Origin: an uncultured Pelagibacteraceae bacterium
GTDB lineage: Bacteria > Pseudomonadota > Alphaproteobacteria > Pelagibacterales > Pelagibacteraceae
Direction of reading: 5' to 3'
Assembly: GCA_902515095.1 (NCBI GenBank)
Contig: CABXTC010000001.1
Coordinates: 75,196 to 139,195, forward strand
Length of the DNA stretch: 64,000 nucleotides
The notes under the pieces were generated by a model. It searched no databases, had not been told where the DNA came from, and saw nothing but the letters and a program-made list of their open reading frames with translations. Position numbers and translations under genes: made by a program. This document shows, one piece after another, positions 25,507 to 32,780 of the stretch; position 1 is the stretch's first letter; each line of letters starts with the position of its first letter.

Positions 25507-26412
25507 TTAAATTTTGATTTTATTTAATGCATTGTTTTTAAACAAATTCGCTTCATGTATATATCTTCTTACCATTTGTGTTGTTTTATGACCTGTCATA
25601 GCCATTATATTTCTTTCTTCGGCACCAAACTCTGCGGCCGTAGTTGCAAATCCTGATCTTAAACTATGACCAGAATAGCTTTCTGAATCAAGTCCTGCTT
25701 TTCTTGCATATCTCTTGATTATAAGGGCTACAGACTTATCTGAAAGATCAAAAATTTTTTCTTCATTAGTGTTCGCTAACTTATTATTTAGATAATTTTT
25801 GAGTGCAATTACTGGACAAAATTCTTGATTATTGAAGTAGGGGATAGCTTTAATTGTTCCCTCGCCTGATTGGTCAGTTTTAGATCTTTTAATTAAAATC
25901 TTTACGCCCTCTGTTACGAATTCAACATCTGAAGAATATAGATTAACAAGTTCTGACCTCCTAAAACCACCTGCAAATCCTATTAAAATTAAAGCTTTAT
26001 CTCTAATATTTTTCTTATCTATTACATTAATAATTGATTTTAAATCATTGATTAATATTGGTTTTTTAGCTTTCTGTCTTGACCCTATTGTTCTTTTTAT
26101 CCCGTGTAAGTTTTCCATAATTATAGGATGTTTTGTATCCAGATAATGCCCTTTTAGCTTATGAATCACACTTATAGAGGCTATTCTTCTCTTCAAAGTG
26201 CTAAATTTAGAGGATTTTGAAAGATGAGTTATGTAGAGAGCAACAATTTTAGGCTGAGTTGGCATTGAAGAAAACCCACTTTTTGCGCAAAAATTAGTAA
26301 AATCTCTAAAATCTGACTGATATGCTCTTAAAGTATTTTCAGCTTTAGAACTTTTCAAGTTTTTAATTGTTTCGATTTCTAAGCTTTTAATATTAGTTAT
26401 TAAATCATTCAT
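25507..26412 (-). CDS. Tyrosine recombinase / phage-type integrase
   Basis: 301 aa. N-terminal SAM-like core-binding domain (about residues 1-105) and C-terminal catalytic domain with the conserved residues: Arg in GFAGGFRRSELVNL, a Lys in IKRSKTDQSGEG, HxxR in SGHSLRSGFATTAAEFG, His in MTGHKTTQMV and the Tyr nucleophile in RRYIHEA. It looks intact. It differs from XerC/XerD in lacking their usual spacing and context, so an element integrase is likelier. It lies 3.2 kb from tRNA-Glu; I found no duplicated tRNA end. A perfect 9-bp inverted repeat precedes its start. Confidence 0.9.
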   Translation of the reverse strand: MNDLITNIKSLEIETIKNLKSSKAENTLRAYQSDFRDFTNFCAKSGFSSMPTQPKIVALYITHLSKSSKFSTLKRRIASISVIHKLKGHYLDTKHPIIMENLHGIKRTIGSRQKAKKPILINDLKSIINVIDKKNIRDKALILIGFAGGFRRSELVNLYSSDVEFVTEGVKILIKRSKTDQSGEGTIKAIPYFNNQEFCPVIALKNYLNNKLANTNEEKIFDLSDKSVALIIKRYARKAGLDSESYSGHSLRSGFATTAAEFGAEERNIMAMTGHKTTQMVRRYIHEANLFKNNALNKIKI

Positions 26413-26418
26413 AAATAT

Positions 26419-26443
26419 TTCCGATAACCATTAATTATCGGAA
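26419..26443. promoter_or_regulatory. Perfect 9-bp inverted repeat upstream of the recombinase
   Basis: TTCCGATAA and TTATCGGAA flank a 7-base spacer, seven bases before the recombinase start codon. It could be an operator, a recombinase core site (two arms around a 7-base crossover region) or a short hairpin in the mRNA leader. No other copy was seen in the window. Confidence 0.45.
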
Positions 26444-26492
26444 GTTATATAATAGGTGATTTTAAATGTCAATAGTTTAAGTTAAAAAATTT

Positions 26493-26669
26493 ATGGGTTC
26501 AATAGATGGAGAAATTCCTGCAGTATGGTTCTTAATTAGCTCGATAGGTTTTGTTATATTAACTTTTATTCAATATCGAAACACAGGAAAGAGCTTTAAC
26601 ACAGTATTCTTATTCATAATGGCTATTATATTCTTTGTAAGTTACATAATTTTATCAATTCCACGTTAA
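26493..26669 (+). CDS. Putative 58-aa membrane protein
   Basis: Just below the ORF track cut-off. It encodes two predicted helices (AVWFLISSIGFVILTFI and the TVFLFIMAIIFFVSYIIL segment) joined by a short polar loop QYRNTGKSF. The stop lies six bases before the Ogt-like gene, consistent with co-transcription. I do not recognise the family. Confidence 0.5.
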   Translation: MGSIDGEIPAVWFLISSIGFVILTFIQYRNTGKSFNTVFLFIMAIIFFVSYIILSIPR

Positions 26670-26675
26670 ACATAA

Positions 26676-26945
26676 ATGGAAGGAACAAAATTTCAATTAA
26701 AAGTTTGGAAATATCTTAAAACTATACCAAAAGGTAAGGTAAAAACCTATAAGCAGGTGGCTATTGGAATAAAAAGACCAAAATCAGCTCGTGCTGTGGC
26801 CAATGCATGTGCCAAAAACCCTTATGCACCAAAAATACCTTGTCATAGAGTGATCAGGTCCGATGGAGCCCTCGGAGGCTACTCTGGAAGAGGTGGAATT
26901 AGGCAAAAGCTAAGATTACTTAGATCGGAAAAAGTAGCTATTTAG
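26676..26945 (+). CDS. Single-domain O6-alkylguanine DNA alkyltransferase (Ogt C-terminal domain)
   Basis: 89 aa comprising only the DNA-binding/active-site domain of the MGMT/Ogt family. The alkyl-acceptor Cys is in KIPCHRVIRSDG, preceded by the helix-turn-helix Arg finger segment SARAVANACAKNP. Full enzymes are about 160-180 aa with an N-terminal domain that is missing here. Because the Cys is kept (not Trp, as in alkyltransferase-like proteins), it may still accept alkyl groups. It follows the 58-aa membrane ORF. Confidence 0.9.
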   Translation: MEGTKFQLKVWKYLKTIPKGKVKTYKQVAIGIKRPKSARAVANACAKNPYAPKIPCHRVIRSDGALGGYSGRGGIRQKLRLLRSEKVAI

Positions 26946-27406
26946 CCCTATTTTAGTGCTTTTTTACATTAAAAAAGTCAGTAAATTCAACGTTTTTATA
27001 TCTTTTTACCTGATTTCTCACAAAATAACATAATTCACCCTTCAGTTGTACCATATATGAACCTACACCTAAAACAGACCCCTCTACGGCCGTTTAAATA
27101 GCATATTCAATTAGTGCATCGCTCTACTATTCAACTATATTAACATTTTTAGACTGCCCTATTTCTTAAGAATTTAAATTAAGTTAATGTTCTAAAACCC
27201 CTATTTTATATAGGTTTTTTACATTTTTTTATAATTTTAGCAAAATTTGACTCTTAATGATGAGTTCATAATTCTAAACAGTATTATTTGTTACTATTTT
27301 AAAGTATTTATATCATTTTTATAATATAAAATATGTAACAATTACAATACTATATATAAATAACTTAAAGTAATACATTAGATATTAGTAAACAAATATT
27401 TACTTA
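26946..27406. other. 461-base gene-free region
   Basis: No supported ORF on either strand, no tRNA and no copy of the tRNA-Glu ends. It holds a weak hairpin with a T-run (27194-27220). Such an empty stretch is unusual in this window; it may be debris of the accessory region. Confidence 0.6.
27194..27220 (+). terminator. Weak terminator-like hairpin
   Basis: CCTAT pairs with ATAGG around a 5-base loop, extended by AAAA/TTTT after a two-base bulge, and followed by a T-run. It is far from any gene end (about 250 bases past the Ogt-like gene), so the role is doubtful. Confidence 0.25.
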
Positions 27407-28258
27407 TTAGTAGATCTTTTTAATTAAGCTCTCTCTTCTAGAAATATAAATACCACTTAACACGATAATAAATAAACCTAAAAAAGTCCAATTATCTGGG
27501 AAATCACTAAAGAAATAATAGCCTATAATAATATTTGTAATGATCTCAAAATAGCTAAAAGGTGCTAATTTAGAGGCGTCAGCGTATTTAAGGGATAGTA
27601 TTAGAAATAAATGCCCTACACAGGCAAATATACCTATAGCAGCCATCATCGACCACTGACTTAAGCTTGGTTTGACCCACACAAATGGCATTACAATTGA
27701 TATTATTATGGCCCCTACTACGCCGGTTAGCAATAAAGTCAATAAAGGATTGTCTGAAGTGCTAAGTTTACGAGTAATAATTAAATAAAATCCATACATA
27801 ATTCCTGTGCCAAGTGCAGCCAAACTTGCTAAATTAATTTCTACAAATCCTGGTCTAATAACTACTAAAGAACCTACAAATCCGATGATTACCGCGGCCC
27901 ATCTTCTAAAACCAACTTTTTCTTTTAGAAATATTGGTGAGAAAGAAGTAACAATTAATGGAGCAATAAATGCTAAAGTTAATGCCTTAGCCAAAGATAT
28001 GACTGATATAGCATAAAAAAAACAAATGTTTGCACAGAGTAAGATTAAACCTCTAATAAATTGTAATTTTGGTTTATCTGTCCAAACAAGATTTTGACGA
28101 AAAAAGAAAAACATAACTGGAAGAGTAAATGCTACAGTAAAAAAATATCTAGCCCAGGTAATTTGTAATACAGGAAGATCTGCACTTAAATATTTTGCAA
28201 AACCATCCATAATTGGAAGCATTACCCAAGCCAAGAGGTTAAAAGTTATGGCTTTCAT
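27407..28258 (-). CDS. EamA/DMT superfamily transporter
   Basis: 283 aa with ten predicted helices in two EamA repeats (for example DLPVLQITWARYFFTVAFTLPV and ALTLAFIAPLIVTSFSPIFLKEKVGFRRW). Family members export amino acids or other metabolites; the substrate cannot be read from sequence. It is 18 bases downstream of the AEC transporter on the same strand, suggesting one transcript. Confidence 0.9.
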   Translation of the reverse strand: MKAITFNLLAWVMLPIMDGFAKYLSADLPVLQITWARYFFTVAFTLPVMFFFFRQNLVWTDKPKLQFIRGLILLCANICFFYAISVISLAKALTLAFIAPLIVTSFSPIFLKEKVGFRRWAAVIIGFVGSLVVIRPGFVEINLASLAALGTGIMYGFYLIITRKLSTSDNPLLTLLLTGVVGAIIISIVMPFVWVKPSLSQWSMMAAIGIFACVGHLFLILSLKYADASKLAPFSYFEIITNIIIGYYFFSDFPDNWTFLGLFIIVLSGIYISRRESLIKKIY

Positions 28259-28276
28259 TAACCTTAAGAATACAGA

Positions 28277-29173
28277 TTAATTAAAGTATTTTAAAGCAAA
28301 GAATACAACAATCGGGATAGTTATAAAGGACATAAGAGTTGAAACGACAATAGTACTAGCAACACTGTCAATGATTTTTTTAGGTGAATACATGCTGCCA
28401 ACTAAATAATTCAATATTGCACTGGGCATTGCACTCTGTATAAGTAAAACACCCGCAGCTAATCCAGATAAATCAAAATTATTAATCACAGCAAATGCTA
28501 TTAAGGGTCCTATTAAAACTCTGCAAAGAGATAAAATAATTGAGTTTTTTAACGAAAATTTAAATCTTGTAAGAGCAATACCTAGTGACATTAATACTAA
28601 AAAAATTGTAGCATATGTTAAAAGGAATGTTGTATTCTCAAGAAATAAAGGTGTATCAATTTCAAAATATAAAAAAAAAACAGATATAATAATTGCATAA
28701 ACAGGCGGGCTTTTAATCAAAATATCAAAAGAAAAACTTTTTTTTGCTAAAAAAACTCCTAGTGTAAAGTGGAATAAAATAATGACAGACGCTATAGCAG
28801 AAGCAACACCAAGACCCTGTGTTCCGTAGGCAAAAAGACAAATTGGAATACCCATATTTCCTGTATTCGGAAGAATTAGAGGTGGAAGTTCCATACTTAG
28901 ATCTTTTTTAAGAAAAAAAAGAAGCAAAAGCCCAACAATTGCAAAACCAGCAATCATTATTAAAGCATAAACGAAATAGTGTATAAAAATACTTAAAGTA
29001 ATTCCGGTCGTTGTTACTGTATAAAAAATCATTGCTGGTGTACCAACATTACCAGCAAAATTTGTTATGAAATTTGTATCAAATTTAGGATTTTTCTTAC
29101 CCAGGTAATAACCAACACCAATAACAAAAAAAACAGGGAAAATAACTTCAAAAATTTTGATATAGATTTCCAT
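28277..29173 (-). CDS. AEC family (auxin efflux carrier-like) permease
   Basis: 298 aa with about ten helices of the AEC fold. The two helix-break regions appear as NFAGNVGTPAMIFYTV and LPNTGNMGIPICLFAYG, with VLLIQSAMPSAILNYLVGSMY near the C-terminus. Bacterial members carry malonate, malate or other small acids. It shares its start position with the last base of hom, so it is coupled to the hom-argC operon. Confidence 0.9.
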   Translation of the reverse strand: MEIYIKIFEVIFPVFFVIGVGYYLGKKNPKFDTNFITNFAGNVGTPAMIFYTVTTTGITLSIFIHYFVYALIMIAGFAIVGLLLLFFLKKDLSMELPPLILPNTGNMGIPICLFAYGTQGLGVASAIASVIILFHFTLGVFLAKKSFSFDILIKSPPVYAIIISVFFLYFEIDTPLFLENTTFLLTYATIFLVLMSLGIALTRFKFSLKNSIILSLCRVLIGPLIAFAVINNFDLSGLAAGVLLIQSAMPSAILNYLVGSMYSPKKIIDSVASTIVVSTLMSFITIPIVVFFALKYFN

Positions 29174-30465
29174 TAATTATATAATCTAATTAACATTGGA
29201 AATTTTAAAATATTCCTATTTTTTTTAAATATTGACAAACACTTTCTGGCATTTTTTTCTGATGTTTTGTGTGTAATTATAACAATAGTAGCTGAATCAT
29301 TTTTCTTATTAGGTGTTTGTATTATTCTTTTTACAGATATTTTATATTTGGCTAGTCGATTAGTGATAGAAGATAGAACTCCTTGTCTGTCTTTTACTTC
29401 AAATCTTAAATATAAAGAGTTTGAATAATCATCATTATTAAAAACTTTAACAACTTTTCTTTTATTTGAGGCAACCCCAAAAGGATATTTAGTATTTCCT
29501 CTTAGAATTGACAATAAATCTGATAATAAAGACGAGGAAGTAGGTCCAGGTCCTGCGCCCTCACCTTGAAGTATACTTTCCCCTACTGGTTTACCTTCTG
29601 TAATAATAGCATTCATAACTCCATTTACATTACCTATATAAGTTTCTTTACTTACTAAACAAGGATGAACAGTTTCAAATAAACGATTGTTAATCATCTC
29701 ACATACACCAAGTAATTTAATTCTAAGGTTTAATTGATTTGCAATTTTAATATCTTTTAAATCAATATTTTCTATACCCTCCATAATACATTTATGGTTT
29801 GAGATTTGATTATTAAATGCAAGAGCTGATAAAATCCTTACTTTTGCAAATGCATCAAAACCGTTTAAATCTAATTTAGGATTACCAGGTTCGGCATAAC
29901 CAAGTTGTTGAGCTTTTTTTAAAACTTTGTTAAAAGTTTCGTTTGTGTTTTCCATCTCTGTTAAAATATAATTAGTTGTACCATTTAAAATTCCATAAAC
30001 TTTCTTTATTTTGTTTGTAGCCAAACCTTCTTTAATAGTTCTAAGTATTGGAATTCCTCCAGCAACTGAAGCTTCAAATTCTAAATTTACGTTATTCTTT
30101 TCAGCCAATTTAGCTAACTCATTACCATGTTTAGCAATTAATGCTTTATTAGGAGTGATAACATTAATTTTATTTTTTAATGCCATTACAACAATTTTTT
30201 TCGAGACGCCATCAGATTGACCAATGGACTCAAATAAAATATCTATTTTATTTTCTTTAAATATTTTAAGTGGGTTTGTGTAAAAAATTTTTTTATTAAT
30301 ATTAAATTTTCTTTTTTTATTCTTATTTTTAGCAGATATGGCAACAATATTTATTTTTTTCCCAGTTTTAATTTCTATTTCTTTTTTTTTGATCTTAAGT
30401 TCGTTGTAAAGATAGATGCCTACTTGTCCTAAACCTACTATTGCAATATTAACTGTTTTATTCAT
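29173..30465 (-). CDS. hom: Homoserine dehydrogenase
   Basis: Reduces aspartate semialdehyde to homoserine, the branch point to threonine and methionine. NAD-binding motif IAIVGLGQVGIYLY, catalytic region GYAEPGNPKLDLNGFDAFAK, the GEGAGPGPTSSSLLSDLL block and a C-terminal ACT domain (about the last 80 residues) for threonine feedback. I chose the ATG at 30465, just after the stop of a 53-aa lipoprotein ORF; the track start (a GTG at 30492) would overlap it, and an ATG at 30474 is also possible. 430 aa from this start. Confidence 0.93.
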   Translation of the reverse strand: MNKTVNIAIVGLGQVGIYLYNELKIKKKEIEIKTGKKINIVAISAKNKNKKRKFNINKKIFYTNPLKIFKENKIDILFESIGQSDGVSKKIVVMALKNKINVITPNKALIAKHGNELAKLAEKNNVNLEFEASVAGGIPILRTIKEGLATNKIKKVYGILNGTTNYILTEMENTNETFNKVLKKAQQLGYAEPGNPKLDLNGFDAFAKVRILSALAFNNQISNHKCIMEGIENIDLKDIKIANQLNLRIKLLGVCEMINNRLFETVHPCLVSKETYIGNVNGVMNAIITEGKPVGESILQGEGAGPGPTSSSLLSDLLSILRGNTKYPFGVASNKRKVVKVFNNDDYSNSLYLRFEVKDRQGVLSSITNRLAKYKISVKRIIQTPNKKNDSATIVIITHKTSEKNARKCLSIFKKNRNILKFPMLIRLYN

Positions 30466-30466
30466 A

Positions 30467-30628
30467 TTATTCATCAATGTTAGGGTATTCACTATTATCT
30501 ACATATACTTTTAAATTTGTTTTAAATTCCTCAAAAGTTAAATCTTTTGAAAAATTTATCTTTTTTTCTGTCTGAACTGAACTACAGGATATAGTTAAAA
30601 GTAAAACTAATATAGATAATTTTTTCAC
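30467..30628 (-). CDS. Putative 53-aa lipoprotein between argC and hom
   Basis: Not in the ORF track. GTG start overlapping the argC stop as GTGA, and a stop one base before the chosen hom ATG. The product has a lysine start, a hydrophobic stretch and a lipobox (LTISC, Cys at residue 15), then a short acidic mature part containing NFSKDLTFEEFKTNLK. The tight coupling on both sides argues that it is translated. The family is not recognised. Confidence 0.6.
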   Translation of the reverse strand: MKKLSILVLLLTISCSSVQTEKKINFSKDLTFEEFKTNLKVYVDNSEYPNIDE

Positions 30629-31647
30629 AACAATCCTTCATTAATTTTATATCCAAATTTCAAATTCATATTTTGAACAGCCTGACCTGCACCTCCTTTA
30701 ATAAGGTTGTCGATAACTGACAAAATTATTATCTTATCTTTGAATTTTGTTTTGCAGACAGAAATAAAACAATTATTACTATTCATTACATCATTTGTGC
30801 TTAAGAATGTGTTGTTACCCTTTATTTTTATAAATTTATTCTTTTTATGAAATTTTTTCAAAATGTTTTGTACCTTGTTTGAAGTAATTCCCGGTTTTAA
30901 ATCTAAATAAATAGTACTCAAAATTCCTCTAAACATTGGAATAATATGAGGTGTAAATATAAAGCTAATCTTTGAAGAAGTATGATTTTTTAATTCTTGA
31001 TGAATTTCAGAATTATGTCTATGAAACCCTACTCCATACGCACTAAGAGATTCGTATAAATTTTTATTTTTAAATTTTTTATGTACTCCTCTACCAGCTC
31101 CTGAATAGCCCGATTTAGAGTCTATAATTATATTATTTAGGTTAATTGCTTTTTTTTTTACTAAAGGAATAAGTGGCAAAAGTATTGATGTTGGATAGCA
31201 ACCAGGACATCCAATAATATTAAAATTTTTAACTAATTTCCCTGTTATTTCAGGTAAAGCATAAATGCTATCTTTTATGTTGCTTGGGGCTTTATGTTTC
31301 TGTTTATACCATTTTAAATAATTAGAACTTTTTTTAAGTCTAAAATCTGCAGCTAAATCAATTAATGTATTTTTCTTTAATAAATCTTTTGAAATTATTT
31401 GAGCCTCTCCGTTTGGTAAAGCAGTAAATATAATGTCAACATTACCTAAATATTTTTTATTATACTTTGTAATTTTTGGTAATTTTTTTGATCTTAATGA
31501 ATTATCATAAAATGAAATTTTTTTACCAACAGAAGTATTACCACAAAGGTATCTTATACTAATATTTTTGTGTTTAGTTAATAATCTAACTAATTGAAGA
31601 CCAATATATCCAGTGGATCCAGCAATTAATACATTAAGCTTAGGCAT
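30625..31647 (-). CDS. argC: N-acetyl-gamma-glutamyl-phosphate reductase
   Basis: Third step of arginine synthesis. 340 aa. N-terminal NADP-binding GSTGYIGLQLVRLL, catalytic Cys in GCPGCYPTS, and later GYSGAGRG and HRHNSEIHQEL blocks. The rplM-rpsI-argC order is common in alphaproteobacteria. It is 33 bases from rpsI and overlaps the small lipoprotein ORF downstream. Confidence 0.95.
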   Translation of the reverse strand: MPKLNVLIAGSTGYIGLQLVRLLTKHKNISIRYLCGNTSVGKKISFYDNSLRSKKLPKITKYNKKYLGNVDIIFTALPNGEAQIISKDLLKKNTLIDLAADFRLKKSSNYLKWYKQKHKAPSNIKDSIYALPEITGKLVKNFNIIGCPGCYPTSILLPLIPLVKKKAINLNNIIIDSKSGYSGAGRGVHKKFKNKNLYESLSAYGVGFHRHNSEIHQELKNHTSSKISFIFTPHIIPMFRGILSTIYLDLKPGITSNKVQNILKKFHKKNKFIKIKGNNTFLSTNDVMNSNNCFISVCKTKFKDKIIILSVIDNLIKGGAGQAVQNMNLKFGYKINEGLL

Positions 31648-31680
31648 TTTATATTATAGCAGTTTAAAATTAAAAAAGAA

Positions 31681-32118
31681 TTATCTTTTGGAGAATTGAA
31701 AGCTTCTTCTAGCTTTTTTTCTTCCAGGTTTTTTTCTTTCAACTGACCTGGAGTCTCTTGTGGTTAATTTTTCAGTTTTGAGCGTAGATTTTAAATTTTC
31801 ATCAAATAAAACTAAAGCTTTTGAAATACCATGTACCATTGCCCCAGCTTGACCAGTAGGACCTCCCCCTCTTACGCTACACTTAACATCATAATCAGTA
31901 GCTTGATTAATAAGCTCAAAAGGTCTTACTATTTGCATTTTATGGTTATCGCTTGAAAAATATTCACTAAATAATTTCCCATTTACATAAATTTTACCTG
32001 AACCTTTTTTTAACCAAACTTTGGCTATTGAAGTTTTTCTTCTTCCAGTAGCATATTTGCTATCTTTAAAATCAAGTTTAATTTTAGGTTTTCTTAGATT
32101 TGATTGTGTATTTTCCAT
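31681..32118 (-). CDS. rpsI: 30S ribosomal protein S9
   Basis: 145 aa from the ATG at 32118, which follows the rplM stop by one base; the track start (32133) would overlap rplM and adds five residues not needed. Conserved features are ATGRRKTSIAKVWLKKGSG, SVRGGGPTGQAGAM and the basic C-terminal tail ending FQFSKR, whose last Arg reaches the P site. Confidence 0.96.
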   Translation of the reverse strand: MENTQSNLRKPKIKLDFKDSKYATGRRKTSIAKVWLKKGSGKIYVNGKLFSEYFSSDNHKMQIVRPFELINQATDYDVKCSVRGGGPTGQAGAMVHGISKALVLFDENLKSTLKTEKLTTRDSRSVERKKPGRKKARRSFQFSKR

Positions 32119-32119
32119 A

Positions 32120-32578
32120 TTAATTTCTAGCAATATTCTTGGAATTTAATTTATCCAATTCTATAATCTTGGGATTTTGAGAAGAGTGAGGATGATCATT
32201 ACCTACATATATTTTTAGTTTTGTTAATTGTTTTTTACCTAATACTCCTCCAGGTAGCATTCGTTTTACAGCAAGTTTAAGAGCTTCACCTGGTTTTTTT
32301 TCAGCAAGTTTTTCTGGTGTAATTTCTTTTATTCCTCCAGGATGACCTGTATGTCTAAAATATTTTTTATCTTGAAACTTTTTTCCTGTAAATTTGATTT
32401 GCTCAATATTCTTAACAACCACAAAATCTCCATCATCCATATGGGGTGTAAAAGTAGTCTTATTTTTTCCTCTAATAATTTTTGAAATAACTGTAGCCAA
32501 CCTACCCACAACAGCATTTTTCGCATCTATTTCGTACCAACTAGATGAAATTTGGTCTTTTTTAAGGAATTTTGTCAT
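32120..32578 (-). CDS. rplM: 50S ribosomal protein L13
   Basis: 152 aa. Conserved blocks SSWYEIDAKNAVVGRLATVISK, FTGKKFQDKKYFRHTGHPGG and AVKRMLPGGVLGKKQLTKLKIYVGNDHPHSSQNP. First gene of the rplM-rpsI-argC-lipoprotein-hom-AEC-EamA run. About 200 bases of control region separate it from the divergent metY. Confidence 0.97.
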   Translation of the reverse strand: MTKFLKKDQISSSWYEIDAKNAVVGRLATVISKIIRGKNKTTFTPHMDDGDFVVVKNIEQIKFTGKKFQDKKYFRHTGHPGGIKEITPEKLAEKKPGEALKLAVKRMLPGGVLGKKQLTKLKIYVGNDHPHSSQNPKIIELDKLNSKNIARN

Positions 32579-32661
32579 TGTGCCAGGATTAATACTATTA
32601 ATAGGATCAAAGTCAAATTGATATTTTTATTGTTTTAAGGGTTTTTTTTGTTATATTTACA

Positions 32662-32702
32662 TTGCCGATTTGATCCTATTGCGGGCTAACAGCTAAACAG
32701 GA
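32662..32702 (+). promoter_or_regulatory. Probable SAM-II type riboswitch aptamer
   Basis: The stretch GATTTGATCCTATTGC followed after a GGGC/GCC stem strand by AGCTAAACAGG matches my memory of the SAM-II core (GAUUU-A-x-CC-x-UAUUGC then AGCUAAA-x-AGG), an H-type pseudoknot that binds S-adenosylmethionine. The P1 stem is short here (GCC/GGC). It lies 79 bases before metY and directly in front of the SAM-V-like element. The call rests on motif recall; a covariance model search is needed. Confidence 0.55.
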
Positions 32703-32719
32703 AACTTCTCACAAAATCG

Positions 32720-32776
32720 GTAGGCATTTGAACTATATTGTGCGCCTTACATTAAGTTAAAGCACTAAAAAAGGAG
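32720..32776 (+). promoter_or_regulatory. Probable SAM-V riboswitch overlapping the metY ribosome-binding site
   Basis: An H-type pseudoknot can be drawn: stem 1 AGGC (32722-32725) with GCCT (32744-32747), and GTGC in the loop (32740-32743) with GCAC (32762-32765), followed by TAAAAAAGGAG. The AGGAG (32772-32776) is the metY Shine-Dalgarno, four bases before ATG, so SAM binding would hide it. SAM-V elements are known from Pelagibacter in front of metY-type genes. Confidence 0.75.
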
Positions 32777-32780
32777 TAAG

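Noticed and set aside
22280-27406. A second copy of the tRNA-Glu 3' end as an island boundary
   Set aside because: I scanned for the acceptor/T-arm sequence after the recombinase and in the empty 461 bases and found none.
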